Origin: Huntiella abstrusa | Lineage: Eukaryota > Ascomycota > Sordariomycetes > Microascales > Ceratocystidaceae | Direction: 5' to 3' | NCBI GenBank assembly: GCA_025685495.1 | Contig: JAJNMT010000125.1 | Coordinates: 43,509-107,508, forward strand | Length of the DNA stretch: 64,000 nucleotides | In this document: positions 22,419 to 32,533 of the stretch, in pieces | Layout: each line of letters starts with the position of its first letter | Position numbering within the stretch: the stretch's first letter is position 1 | The notes under the pieces: generated by a model | The model's database searches: none | What the model saw: the letters and a program-made list of their open reading frames with translations, nothing else | Told to the model about the DNA's origin: nothing | Made by a program: the position numbers and the translations under genes

Positions 22419-24066
22419 CTACACCTTATGTCCCTTCTTCCGCAACCCCTTCGTCTTCGTCGACTCCTCTTCAACAATCCCGATATCCCGTCTGCGCACA
22501 TCATTAGCCTGACTGAGGCTCTTCGCTCTAGCCCTTTCATACCGCTCAAACTCCCCTTTACTTCCCAACGGACTAGTAAAGCTCTCAAGCGCATCAAACA
22601 CATGAGGAAAGACCATAGTATCTACATCCCTAGCCCACAAGAAATCCACATGTTCGTAATGTGGAATCTCCGTCGCGATAGTCCGCTCGGGTAACTCCTT
22701 CATCATGATGTCGATATCAACCAAGGAATCAGAGCCTCCCCAGACTAGCGCGATGGGTGTCTTGATGTTGCGGGTGGGGTATCTAGCTACACGGGTGTGT
22801 TTTGAGCCAGAGCCGGGGAATGCGGCGATGGGGACAACATCGTCGTCGTACATCTGGAAAGTCCGGTTCCGGATAATTTGGAACCAGTGCACGACGGACT
22901 TGGTGCTCGTGTAGCTGTAAAGATGGGGGTAGGCGGCGAGTTTCTGCGATTCGCTGAGATTGGCGGTTTGCCAGTTGAAGAGGAATCGGAGACCTGCGTC
23001 GATGAGACGGACGAAGATGGGCGGGTATAGGATGGATTGCCAAAGGGTAGCGCTGCCGAGAATAGACCGACGACCGAACATGAGGTATAATACTGATGGC
23101 GAAGTCTTCACCAGGGCGTCGACAATCCCGTTGGAGAGACCAGCTGGGGACATGGCGGGGGCTAGAGCAATGAAGACGTTGATCTGGTTATTTAAATGCG
23201 TGTGAATCGACAACGCCGCAAACGCCTGGGCAGTCCCCTGTGAGAAACCAATGTATGAAAGAGATGGCTGGCTCGTTGCGTTCAGAACATAGGCGATACT
23301 GTCGGGGATATCATGCAAAGCGAAGTCGTCGATAGAGAAGTTCCAAAAGGCCGGTTCGGTAGGTGAGAACCGGGTACTCTTCTTGCTGTACTTGTTTCCG
23401 CGGTTATTCCCCAACCATACGTCAAATCCCAAATCGACCAAACGAAACGGTAACGAGCGGCGCGTCTCAGTTTGACACACCCAGATTTCGGAATTCATCA
23501 TAAGACCATGATGAAGGTACACCACGCGCTTCTTTATGGAACCAGACCCATCGTTCACCCTCTTTCCTTCCTCACCCTTTTTCCAGGCAAGTCTGTGAAG
23601 ACCTAGGAGGTACCCATCCTTGGTCTGAACAACGTGCTCTTCGGCAGTGTACCCGTGGAGTCGGCACAAGTCTACAAAGTCAGATGCATCACGTACGGCA
23701 GACGGATGGAGAGGCGGGGGGAAATCGAGCGAGTCTTCGGTGAGAGTTGCGCTGGAGCGACGGGAGGATGAATTCGGACTTGGCGGGGTGGCGTAGCGGA
23801 GGAAAAGCCGGCGGGAGGCGGAGTAGAAGAATGTTATGATGGAGGTAGCTAGGTTTGTTAGTTCATGTACATGTATACCTTTGTATGTACCAAAGAAACT
23901 TACGAAGTGCAAGCGTCAACACGCGAATAACAGCTTCAAAAGCGACAAAGGCAAAGGAGAACACCAGTGCCACATACTCGGTGCTATACCCCGTTGTTAG
24001 TCAAATTCCACCTCTCGGTTCCGTCCCAACTTACGGCTTCAAACGCCCTAGAAACGGCATCGGCAT
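22419..24066 (-). CDS. Membrane-anchored acid lipase / steryl ester hydrolase (Tgl1/Yeh family)
   Basis: Alpha/beta hydrolase of the lysosomal-acid-lipase family, whose yeast members Tgl1, Yeh1 and Yeh2 hydrolyse steryl esters on lipid droplets or at the plasma membrane. Three exons (24035-24066, 23904-23983, 22419-23848; introns 51 and 55 nt) give about 513 residues. The short upstream exons supply a hydrophobic anchor (EYVALVFSFAFVAFEAVI and SIITFFYSASRRLFLRY). The catalytic set is complete: HHGLMM oxyanion region, nucleophile Ser in GFSQG (about 238), Asp in GGSDSLVD (about 411) and His in YEHVDFLW (about 436). The N-terminal lipase motif TKDGYLLGLHRL is present. The start codon is the first of two in-frame ATGs two codons apart. 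Substrate preference among steryl esters and triacylglycerols is not decided by sequence. Confidence 0.92.
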
Positions 24067-24670
24067 GTCAAACGGTGTCAAATAGACGCCTACCGAGAAA
24101 CAACGAAGAAAGTGAGAAACAATACAGCGACTTCTCGCAATTTATGCGAAGTGAAGCTGGGACCTGTCGGAGATGCACGTAATTTATATCGTCTGGGGTG
24201 TTAAGACCAGGGCAGTGGGGAAATTGTACGGGTGATGGACGGACAGCGAAAGAAGTTATGTGCATACATAAGTTGTTGTTAGTTACTGAAGGAATCATAG
24301 GTTTAAATCCATTTCTCAAGATAGCTCTACAACTATCATAGCCCCTCAAAGAATCGCAACTCAAACGCCACGTTTCACACGGAACATCTCCCTCTTTATG
24401 AATTATTTCCATATACCCCGGTTATAGACATAACTCCGTCAATCACATGTCAATCAATCGCGCCGCAAATCCCGTCTGCCGCATTACGCGCGCACATTCC
24501 TCCTCCTGACGTCAATCATGCATTCGGACAAGGGTTACTCGGGACCAACTAGGGTACATACATCGCCGATAAGATAAGCTACCAGAGTTTATCCGTATTT
24601 GTAAGTCAACGGACGACGGCGATGATGACGTCGAGGGAACCATATACATACCAAAAAACAAACCACCAAA
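24067..24670. promoter_or_regulatory. Divergent promoter region of the lipase gene and PET191
   Basis: About 600 bp between divergent starts. A CRE-type TGACGTCA core at about 24507 and a related TGACGTCG at about 24625 lie nearer to PET191. No TATA box is evident. Binding by an ATF/CREB or Hac1-type bZIP factor is possible but unproven. Confidence 0.4.
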
Positions 24671-25144
24671 ATGCCCAACTCATGCCGAGAACTCCGTAAG
24701 CATTCTCACTCACACTATAGACCCCCTAACTAACACACCCCAGGCGATGCCCTCGCAGCCTGTCTCCAACAATCCGACTGCGTAATGAAAGCCCGCCACT
24801 CGGCCTCCGACTGTCTCCGGGAACCTCTTGTCTCCACACTCCCGCCCACCTGTGTGCAATTGAAGAAAGGTTTCGGCGAATGTAAACGCGGTCTCGTCGA
24901 CATGCGTAAGCGCTTCCGTGGAAATGTCCCCGTGTCATATGAACATTTGAAAGCGGCCGATCAGGGTCAAGGATACCAGTTATACGCAGGTAGTCCGGCT
25001 TTCGCGACAGGCGCAAAGGTTACTAGTGGTGAGGAGACGATTGAGAGGGATTGGAGAGAGGTGGAAAATGAGCGGTATGCGAAGGAGAAGGAGGAGAAGA
25101 GATTGCGCGAGTTGAGAGATCAGGAGGTTTTGAGCAGGAAGTAG
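24671..25144 (+). CDS. PET191: Cytochrome c oxidase assembly factor Pet191 (COA5)
   Basis: Small twin-Cys protein of the mitochondrial intermembrane space required for assembly of respiratory complex IV. Two exons (24671-24695 and 24744-25144; intron 48 nt) give 141 residues starting MPNSCRELRDALAACLQQSD. The Cys pattern of the family is visible: early Cys5, Cys15 and Cys21, then Cys33, Cys46 and Cys55 (HSASDCLRE, PTCVQLKKGFGECKRG). The C-terminal part (YEHLKAADQGQGYQLYAGSP, then a charged helix) is a longer tail than in the yeast protein and is common in filamentous fungi. Exon 1 is 25 nt and recovers the conserved start, so the splice is well supported. Convergent with GLN4, 123 bp apart. 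Confidence 0.95.
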
Positions 25145-25267
25145 GTAGACTGTTTGGACGTTGCAGCTACACCCACCCTTGTATATTATCATCATTCGCA
25201 GGATTCACAGGACTAAAGAAATCTGGCAAACATATAAACTTTTCTTCTCTATTTACACCCCGTCTAT

Positions 25268-27377
25268 TTATTTACCCGAATCCTCCTTCAGAGAGACAAT
25301 CTGGTTGAGCACCAGCTTCTCATCCGTAGTATCCTTGTCCAGCGCAAAGTACGCAACACGCATACCTTGGAATCTGACAGTCTCCGGTCTAACCTCTTCA
25401 CCCTCAGCCCGCTTCTCACCCTCACTAGCCGGCCAAGGAGCCCGCTTCTTGACCTCCTCAATTCCGGTCTCAATACGGGCGTTGGGCCAAACGGTCTCCG
25501 AGTCGGGGTTGATATCACTCAGGTAGCCCTCCTTGAGGGTCATGGGGTCGTCACTCTTGAACAGCTGCTTGTAGATACGGACCTCAGCAGCCTTAGAGTC
25601 TTCACCAACCCACTGAATGTAAGTCTTAGGCTTCTTACCATCACGGTCGAAAACGGCACGGATTTCGGTGACCTTGCCATCGGCATCCTTGGTGTAAGTG
25701 GTAGCCTTGACGGGGAAAGGAAGCTGAAGCAGACCGACACTCTTGCCAGGCGCCAGACGGAAGTATCCCTTGCTGTCCTCCTCACGAAAATCAGACCGGT
25801 CAATGTACACAGTCTTGGAAAGGGTGACCTTGTGGCTGCCCATCTTGGGATCCTTGGGCGAGAAGGGAAGATCCAGAGTAGTTCCCTCAAGCTCACCAAT
25901 GTCCTCGATGACAAGGGCAACGGGGTCAAGAACCAACATGAGACGGGGAACGGTGGTCTCGAGGTACTTGCGGACAGCCTGCTCAAAGCGGGCAATCTGG
26001 ATGACAGACTTGGCGGTAGTCACACCCAGCTCGTTGATGAACGAGAGGATAGCACCGGGGGGGATACCACGGCGACGGATGGCAATGAGCGTGTACAGAC
26101 GAGGGTCATCCCATCCACGAACGTAGTTCTGCTCAACAAGGGTACGCAGAGCACGCTTGCTCATGACGGTACCGGCGACGTTGAGCCGGCCATACTCACG
26201 CTGCATGGGCTCGTACACGCCCAGGCTGCTGTTCAACCACTCGTAACTCTCACGAGAAAGGACAAACTCAGTGGTGCAAAGCGAGTGGGTAATGTTCTCA
26301 AACGAATCACACAGGCAGTGAGTAAAGTCATAAGTGGGGTAAATCAACCACTTATCGCCTGTCCGAACATGGTGAGTCTGGTTCTTGGGGATACGGTAAG
26401 CAGCCAGATCCCACATCTGGGGGTTGTTGCTAGTGATGTCCTGCTTCATGCGAAGGAAGGCGGTCTGGGGGGCATATTTGCCATCGCGCATATCGCGGAA
26501 CTTGGCCAAGTTGGTGGCCTTGTCGGTCTCGGCGTGCTCGCAACGAGTACGGGGGATGGACCCGTTCTCACCACCACGCTGGATCTTGATGGCAGCGGCG
26601 TCGCAGTGGCAGACGTAGGCCTTGCCAAGGTCGATGAGCTTCTCGGCGAGCTCGTACAGCTTGTCGAAGTTGTCGGAAGAGTAGGTTACCGAGGCGGGCT
26701 TGAAGCCTGTGGGAGGGTCAGTTAACAGGGGTAGTGTGCGGACAACGGAGGAACTTACCAAGCCAGTGGATCATCTCCTGGATAGCGGTGAAGTAGATTT
26801 CCTCCTCGGCGTCGGGGTTGGTGTCGTCGAAGCTAGACTACAGGTTAGATTTCACACATGGAGATCCCTACGCTCATAAACTATGCATACCGGAGAATCT
26901 ACGTCACAAAAGTCAGCCAATAGCTCTGAATAATCTAGTATCCGCACTTACAGTCTCACCACCGTGATATCTCGCGAACCCAAAGTTGATAGCAATAGCC
27001 TTAGCGTGACCCAAATGCAAATATCCATTGGGCTCCGGTGGGAACCGCGTAAGCACCGGCTTCATCGGTCTGATATTGAAAACATCCGCCAAGAATCCCT
27101 GCTTAAACATAGCATCAGGGTCCATCGGGGTGTCGGCCTCCGCCGCCGCCTTCTTCTTCGCCGCAGCGGCCTCAGCCTTCTTTTTGTCGGCCTCAGGGTC
27201 CTTGTTGGCGTCAGCCTTCTTCTTGTGTTCGGCGGCAGCGGCCTTCTTGGCGCGCTTAGCGAGACGCTTCTTCAGTTCATTCTTCGAGACGTGTTCGCCG
27301 GTTTCAGCGTCGAGAACGAGGTTGGCGACGGCGGCGGTGGCAGCGGCCACGGGGTCAGCGGGGGTGGCGTCCGTCAT
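25268..27377 (-). CDS. GLN4: Glutaminyl-tRNA synthetase, cytosolic, with an 8-nt microexon
   Basis: Class I synthetase that charges tRNA-Gln. Four exons: 26952-27377, microexon 26891-26898, 26759-26832 and 25268-26706 (introns 53, 58 and 52 nt), giving about 648 residues. The microexon is required: it turns HGGET plus FDDTNP into GGETILRFDDTNPDAEEE, the conserved synthetase strand. The HIGH-type motif is HLGH (about 121-124) within PPEPNGYLHLGHAKA; the KMSKS-type motif is VMSKR (about 350), as in bacterial and eukaryotic GlnRS. The anticodon-binding beta barrels fill the C-terminus. The protein is shorter than yeast Gln4 (809) because it lacks the folded N-terminal appended domain; instead residues 1-95 are a Lys/Ala-rich charged extension, possibly aiding tRNA binding. 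Confidence 0.96.
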
Positions 27378-28908
27378 GGTTGTTGGTGGCCTGGAGTATG
27401 GAAAGAAGATGGAGATTATGGACGTTGGATTGGGTGTACAGAGATGACGCTGGTTGGTGTCAAACTGAAGAGTGGGGTAGCAGTAAAGGAAATCCTGATG
27501 AACAGGGTCTAAAGAGGAATGACTCGGTTTGATGATTTCTTGATATCTATTAAGGGGACTTTGTTTATATGGTATTTTCTTTCATGAAATGGTTGGGTAT
27601 GTAGATTTTAATGGCTAGAACATGTGAGTCATGAGATACGCTTAATCTTGTAAATCAATGGACAACTGCATGGTCTGGAACTGCGGATATCAGGAGGGGT
27701 TGTGACTGATGAGCCGTGATAAGAGATAAGCATATATTGACCAGGGTTAAATTGTCCTCAACCCTGGGGCCACCCTACGTCAAGCTCGTCACATGACCAT
27801 CCTCACAGACACGAACTTCTTGTTCCCCTCGTTTAGTAGTTTGACACGCTTCCGTCGGGCTCCTACGAAACCCAATGAGGGTGTAACGCAAGTAAATCAG
27901 GAAGTTCTGTGGGCAACACGGATGACAGATGAAGAGAAAACGACCTCTTTCTGTGTGATTGATAAGGATAAAGAGACGACGACTCTCCGGTGTTACAACC
28001 AAGAGCACGCGAGCAGTTTCTTGTACGGGATGGAATGTAGCTTAATTTGGATTTGTCTTGCTACTGTGAATCCACTTGTAACGTCAGGTATTCAATACAC
28101 CGAGTCGATATCCTAACCAAATTCGAATCTCTATCGAGAATAAAAAAACTCAAGCACGTCAACGCCAAGCTAGTTCCCTGCCTGCCAAATGCCCGCACCG
28201 CTCAATGCATGAATGCCACAAAGGGGTGAAAAGCATACGCAAGCTTAATTTTCCCCACTGCGAGGGGTCTCACTCAGAGACAAGTTGGCGTCGCCAACTC
28301 AAAGCTATATTCTCCTAATTCCTTCCAGTTCCTGGCTAAGCCTTGCACTTGATGGACTTGATGGATGACATTTGCCTTCGAGAATCCCCAATTCAGGGCC
28401 ATGCTAAAAAACGAAAACAAAAATGAGAAACACAACAACCGCCAGTGTTTCGACAACCTTGGCCAAGCCGGAAGACCGGCACATTGGTTGTCTATCATTC
28501 AAGTTCGTATATCCACATGTAACAAGTAAACAGCCGCTCTACACCGGCATCCCACTTCCCGCCTGATTCCACTGAAGCTGTCTACTGTCAGCGTTAGTCC
28601 GGCGGTAAGATGTGAAGCACACGGAAAGGGATGTGCCGGCCGAGCTTTGGGCTGTATTTCTTGGCATGGTGGTTGGTTGGTTGTGACGGGCTAAGGTGGA
28701 GTTCGACCATGTCATGCTTATGACCCTTGTTTTATCCAGTCTTTTGTGTCCGCCAGTCGTGGTCGGTCGGACTCGTCGTGCGTAACAATCACCAGGCCAT
28801 ATGTCTGTTCATAGATGACTGTAAGTATCCGGCACTTTGATAAACCCGAGTAGCTTGTTTCCAAGAAACAACGCAGTTCGTCATTCCGGCATCATCACGG
28901 CTGTCAAC

Positions 28909-28932
28909 ATGTATGTATGTACATACATACAT
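28909..28932. repeat. 24-bp perfect palindrome of ATGT/ACAT units
   Basis: Three ATGT-type units followed by three ACAT-type units form a perfect 24-bp palindrome with centre GTAC. Related shorter sequences recur in other intergenic stretches of the window. It may be a simple-repeat product or a binding site; nothing decides between these. Confidence 0.7.
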
Positions 28933-29668
28933 AAACCAAGCGAATAAACCACTATAATCGCTAAATACTACGCCCAGATCCCATCACTACCAAGCACGAT
29001 CAACTTCCCCTTTCAGCCATCTCTGTCGTCACCGTTCGTCCCTCACATTCCGTCTTACTACGACCCGGAATTCGTATCCAACAGTATAATTCTCGTATAG
29101 CCGACAGACCCGAAATCTCATATATCACGTTGCTATCACATTGGGGTCCCCAATCCAACTTGGTAGTTGCAAAAATACAACCATCCAACAACGTACACAC
29201 CTTCCCTCAATGCACCAACGCCCAGTACAATCTTTGTTGCCCGCGGACACTTTATTCCGAATTAACTATTAGATCGGATTCTTGCAAACCTGATTTCCTC
29301 ACAAGCCTATTTTCTTCCTCTCTCTTTCTCTCTGTCCTATTTTTTCCTGGGTTTTCTTTTCTTCTTTTTTTTCCTCTCTACCTATTTCTGCCCTTTCTTG
29401 ACTAGCAGATTTATTTAGTCTTTCGTTGTTGTTGACTTTCACGGTATTGTTGATCCTGGGTTGATTAATCCAAGCATACATACCGATATAAAAACGTATC
29501 GTCTGCTTTGCCTCTTCTCTCCAGGACGCTCTGGTCATTGTGGTGGCCTTCCATTCTCTTGCTTGTCTTGTTTGTTCATCTACATAATAGAGATACTTCT
29601 CTCGTCCTTTCCGCACTTAATACCTTTTTAATCTTTTTCGGCTCTGCATTTCTCTCTACCTTTGCTAT

Positions 29669-29692
29669 CTCACGCTCACGCTCACGCTCACG
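29669..29692. repeat. CTCACG hexanucleotide repeat in a leader
   Basis: About four tandem copies of CTCACG occur roughly 100 bp before the ATG of the PPN2-like gene. Confidence 0.7.
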
Positions 29693-29783
29693 ACCGTCGC
29701 AAATCTTCATCATCAACCCTTTATAACCCTGGAACTTCTGGGCACTCACTTAATCGCATATATTCCGTCCGCTCATATCCGTC

Positions 29784-31151
29784 ATGAATGCCGCCTTCCA
29801 ATGTCTCCCCGCAACATACCGGCGGCGGCGCCGTACATTCGGCGTCATCCTGGTGGCAACAATGACCGCCATGCTTTATACTACATCTCTCCTCTTCACT
29901 GAAGATCTTTCTTCCGACATCTTCACTCCTCAGATTCCCCTTGATGGTGTACCATTACCACCGTCAACAGGCTCATCAAAATCTCTGGACGATCCAGATG
30001 TTAATTTGATGGCGGGAGTAACGGCCAATACTCCCATGTTGTACAACACCGCTAGACGGCCCGCTTTCTTCGGTGCGGGAAACACCAAGGTACTTACGAC
30101 ACTACCCGAGTCTCTAATTCCCACATCGCAAAACAACCGCCGCTTGCTTTTCATAGGAGATGTTCACGGCCAAATCCGCCCATTAGAGTCTCTTTTAGCC
30201 AAAGCCAACTTCAACCCTGAGACCGACCACTTGATTTTCCTGGGCAACCTCCCCGGTCCACGGGCGGGTAACATAGCCGACTCTCTAGCCCTCCTCGACC
30301 TCGCCATCCAGCACAACGCCACTCTTCTCCGTGGCCCCGCCGAAGACCGTCTGGTCATTGCCGCCCCTTCCTATATTGCCGCCACACCCTCCGGCCAAAC
30401 AGTCATTGCCCATGCTAACCGCACAGCCGACTATCTCTGGGCCCCCAGCAGCGACTCGGATGAAGAAGACGGTCTTGAACAAGGTCATTTCGCCCATGGA
30501 GACCACGCCGACCGCGCGCTGGCTCGCGCGATCACCCCCGAACACCTAGCCTACGTCTCCGCCACAGCCAGCATCCTCAAGATTCCCATGACCAACGGCG
30601 TCCCATCACTCGCCGCAGTCCACGGTGGTTTAGTCCCCGGGATTCCCCTCGCCGAACAGGATCCCAATATGGTAATGACCCTCAAAGCCTTCCAATACCC
30701 CGTGGAACAAGCCCGCCAAGATGACGCTGTCGCCGTAATCGACGAGCTCGTGAAAGAACTCTCTAAGCTCCCCACCCCACGAACCTTTGGTCGCCGCACC
30801 TATGAAAAGATGGTGCGCGCGGAATTCGCCAAGATTTCTAAACCGGAGGATCGCGATCTAATCGTGCCAGTCAATTACATTGACGAGGATGAAGCGAGTA
30901 CGCCATGGCAGGATATGTGGAATCGTAGGGCTGATGGACTTAGTGAGGCAGAGCGATTCATGGTTGTTGCTGGACATGGCGCTGGAAAAGGATTGGAAGA
31001 GGGCAAGTGGACTGTTGGTATTGACTTTGGTTGTGTACCCCAGGACAAAAGTTCGGGAAAGAAGAAGTTGGCGGCGTTAGTAGTTGATGTCTCGGAGATG
31101 GGAATGAAGAGAGAAATCGTCTCAGTGGCATGTGGAGGCTGGTTTTCATGA
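29784..31151 (+). CDS. PPN2-like membrane metallophosphoesterase, probably catalytically inactive
   Basis: Single exon, 455 residues. A basic start (RRRRRTFG) is followed by one hydrophobic segment (about 20-38), predicting a type II membrane protein; the homologous yeast Ppn2 is a vacuolar polyphosphatase of the PPP superfamily. The domain is recognisable from GDVHG (about 125), NFNPETDHLIFLG, AVHGGLVPGIPL (about 278) and GHG..KGLEE (about 397) with GIDFGCV. However the second metal motif, normally GD, reads GNLPGPR (about 152), and the normal RGNH(D/E)DR motif reads RGPAEDR (about 181). The bridging Asp, the metal-binding Asn and the catalytic His of this family are thus replaced. The frame is intact, so this looks like a maintained pseudophosphatase and not a decayed gene. 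Confidence 0.85.
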   Translation: MNAAFQCLPATYRRRRRTFGVILVATMTAMLYTTSLLFTEDLSSDIFTPQIPLDGVPLPPSTGSSKSLDDPDVNLMAGVTANTPMLYNTARRPAFFGAGNTKVLTTLPESLIPTSQNNRRLLFIGDVHGQIRPLESLLAKANFNPETDHLIFLGNLPGPRAGNIADSLALLDLAIQHNATLLRGPAEDRLVIAAPSYIAATPSGQTVIAHANRTADYLWAPSSDSDEEDGLEQGHFAHGDHADRALARAITPEHLAYVSATASILKIPMTNGVPSLAAVHGGLVPGIPLAEQDPNMVMTLKAFQYPVEQARQDDAVAVIDELVKELSKLPTPRTFGRRTYEKMVRAEFAKISKPEDRDLIVPVNYIDEDEASTPWQDMWNRRADGLSEAERFMVVAGHGAGKGLEEGKWTVGIDFGCVPQDKSSGKKKLAALVVDVSEMGMKREIVSVACGGWFS

Positions 31152-31408
31152 TTTATAGATTTTGGGTTAACGGGTTTCACGGGTTTGTGTATATATTTTG
31201 CACGACATTTGTATATAGTTATTGTTCAACGGTTTTTTGTTTTTGATTTTTCGGTATTCTTTCTTTTCATTTTTATAAATCACATTTATTACCAAAAAAC
31301 AAAATTGTTAGACACAGACAGGAAACCCATCAGTCCGTCCGCTCATGATTCATTACAGGCTATACGAGTTATATATAGGATAAAGATACATTACCGCCAG
31401 CGGCACAC

Positions 31409-32533
31409 TTAAGCAGAGAGCTTAGCCTTGATGAGACCCTCAAGGGTAACACCGTCAGCAGCAAACTTGGAGATACCCTCACGGAGCTTCTCAACAGCCA
31501 TCTGCTCCTCGTTGAAGTCGAAGCGGAAGGCAGCCTCGTTGTTGATGTAAGTCTTCTTCTCCAGGTTCAGCGCAGCAGCAGCGGCAGCATCCAGCTTGGT
31601 GGGGACAGCCTCGGTGGAGTTGTGGAGCTCCTCAAGCAGAGAGGGGGCAATGGTCAGGTAGTCGCAGCCAGCGAGCTCAGTGATCTCACCGACGTTGCGG
31701 AAAGAAGCACCCATGACAATGGTCTTGTAGCCAAACTTCTTGTAGTAGTCAAAGATCTTCTTGACCGAGGCGACACCAGGGTCGGTGTCCTTGGTGTAGG
31801 TCTGGCCAGTGGAGGCCTTGTACCAGTCGAGAATACGGCCGACGAAGGGGGAGATGAGGAAGGCACCGGCCTCGGCGGCGGCGGTGGCCTGGACGAGAGA
31901 GAACATGAGGGTAAGGTTGCAGTTGATACCGTGGTCGCGCTGGAGGATCTCGGCAGCCTTGATACCCTCCCAGGTAGAGGCAAGCTTGATCAGGACGCGA
32001 GACTTGTCGATACCGGCCTTCTCGTAGAGCTATTTGTTGGGAAGTGTGTTAGATTTGACACTAGTCAGAAGGAATATGAGACAACTTACAGAAATGATCT
32101 TGAGGGCCTTGTCAACCGAGGCCTTAAGGTCAAAGGACAGACGGGCGTCAACCTCAGTGGAAACCTTGCCGGGGATGATCTCCAGGATCTTGGAGCCGAA
32201 CTGGACCAGAAGGTGGTCAAGAGCGGACTCGGTCTGGGTAGCAAGGTCACCACCCTCAGCCTTGGCAGTGGCGACGGCAGCGTCAATGAGAGCCTCGTAC
32301 TCGGGCTTCTTGGAAGCGGCGAGAATCAGAGAGGGGTTGGTGGTGGCATCCTGGGGCTTGTACTTGCCAATGGCGGCGAAGTCACCAGTGTCGGCGACGA
32401 CAACCTAAAGAAGAAGCCGGGTTAGAAAGAGCTGGTCTCCGGAAGGTGCGGTATCGGAGAGGATCCGGAGGCTGATGGTGTTGTAGGAACTTACGGTGCC
32501 AGAGGACTTGAGCTGGTCGAGAGAAGAGGCCAT
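31409..32533 (-). CDS. TAL1: Transaldolase
   Basis: Enzyme of the non-oxidative pentose phosphate pathway transferring a dihydroxyacetone unit between sugar phosphates through a Schiff base. Three exons (32495-32533, 32090-32404, 31409-32029; introns 90 and 60 nt) give 324 residues, the normal length. The start MASSLDQLKSSG is family-typical. The Schiff-base Lys is at about 133 in VLIKLASTWEG, with the active-site Asp in VVADTGDF (about 18-21) and the DATTNPSL motif. The C-terminal half carries VGRILDWYK and TIVMGASFRN. Both introns fall between conserved residues. A third-codon bias towards C marks a highly expressed gene. Convergent with the PPN2-like gene. Confidence 0.97.

Larger units (their letters stand above)
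27378..29783. other. Long divergent intergenic region between GLN4 and the PPN2-like gene
   Basis: About 2.4 kb without a supported gene; small frames (for example about 107 codons at 27793) show no family. The right-hand half becomes T/C-rich (29300-29700), as expected of a promoter and leader for the gene at 29784. It contains a perfect palindrome at 28909-28932 and a CTCACG repeat at 29669-29692. Confidence 0.5.

Noticed and set aside
25367..26725. 452-codon open frame on the plus strand
   Set aside because: It lies entirely opposite the GLN4 exon; the GC-biased codons of a highly expressed gene keep the antisense frame open. No family features.
31622..32425. 267-codon plus-strand frame
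   Set aside because: Antisense shadow of transaldolase exons, crossing its intron without splice logic.
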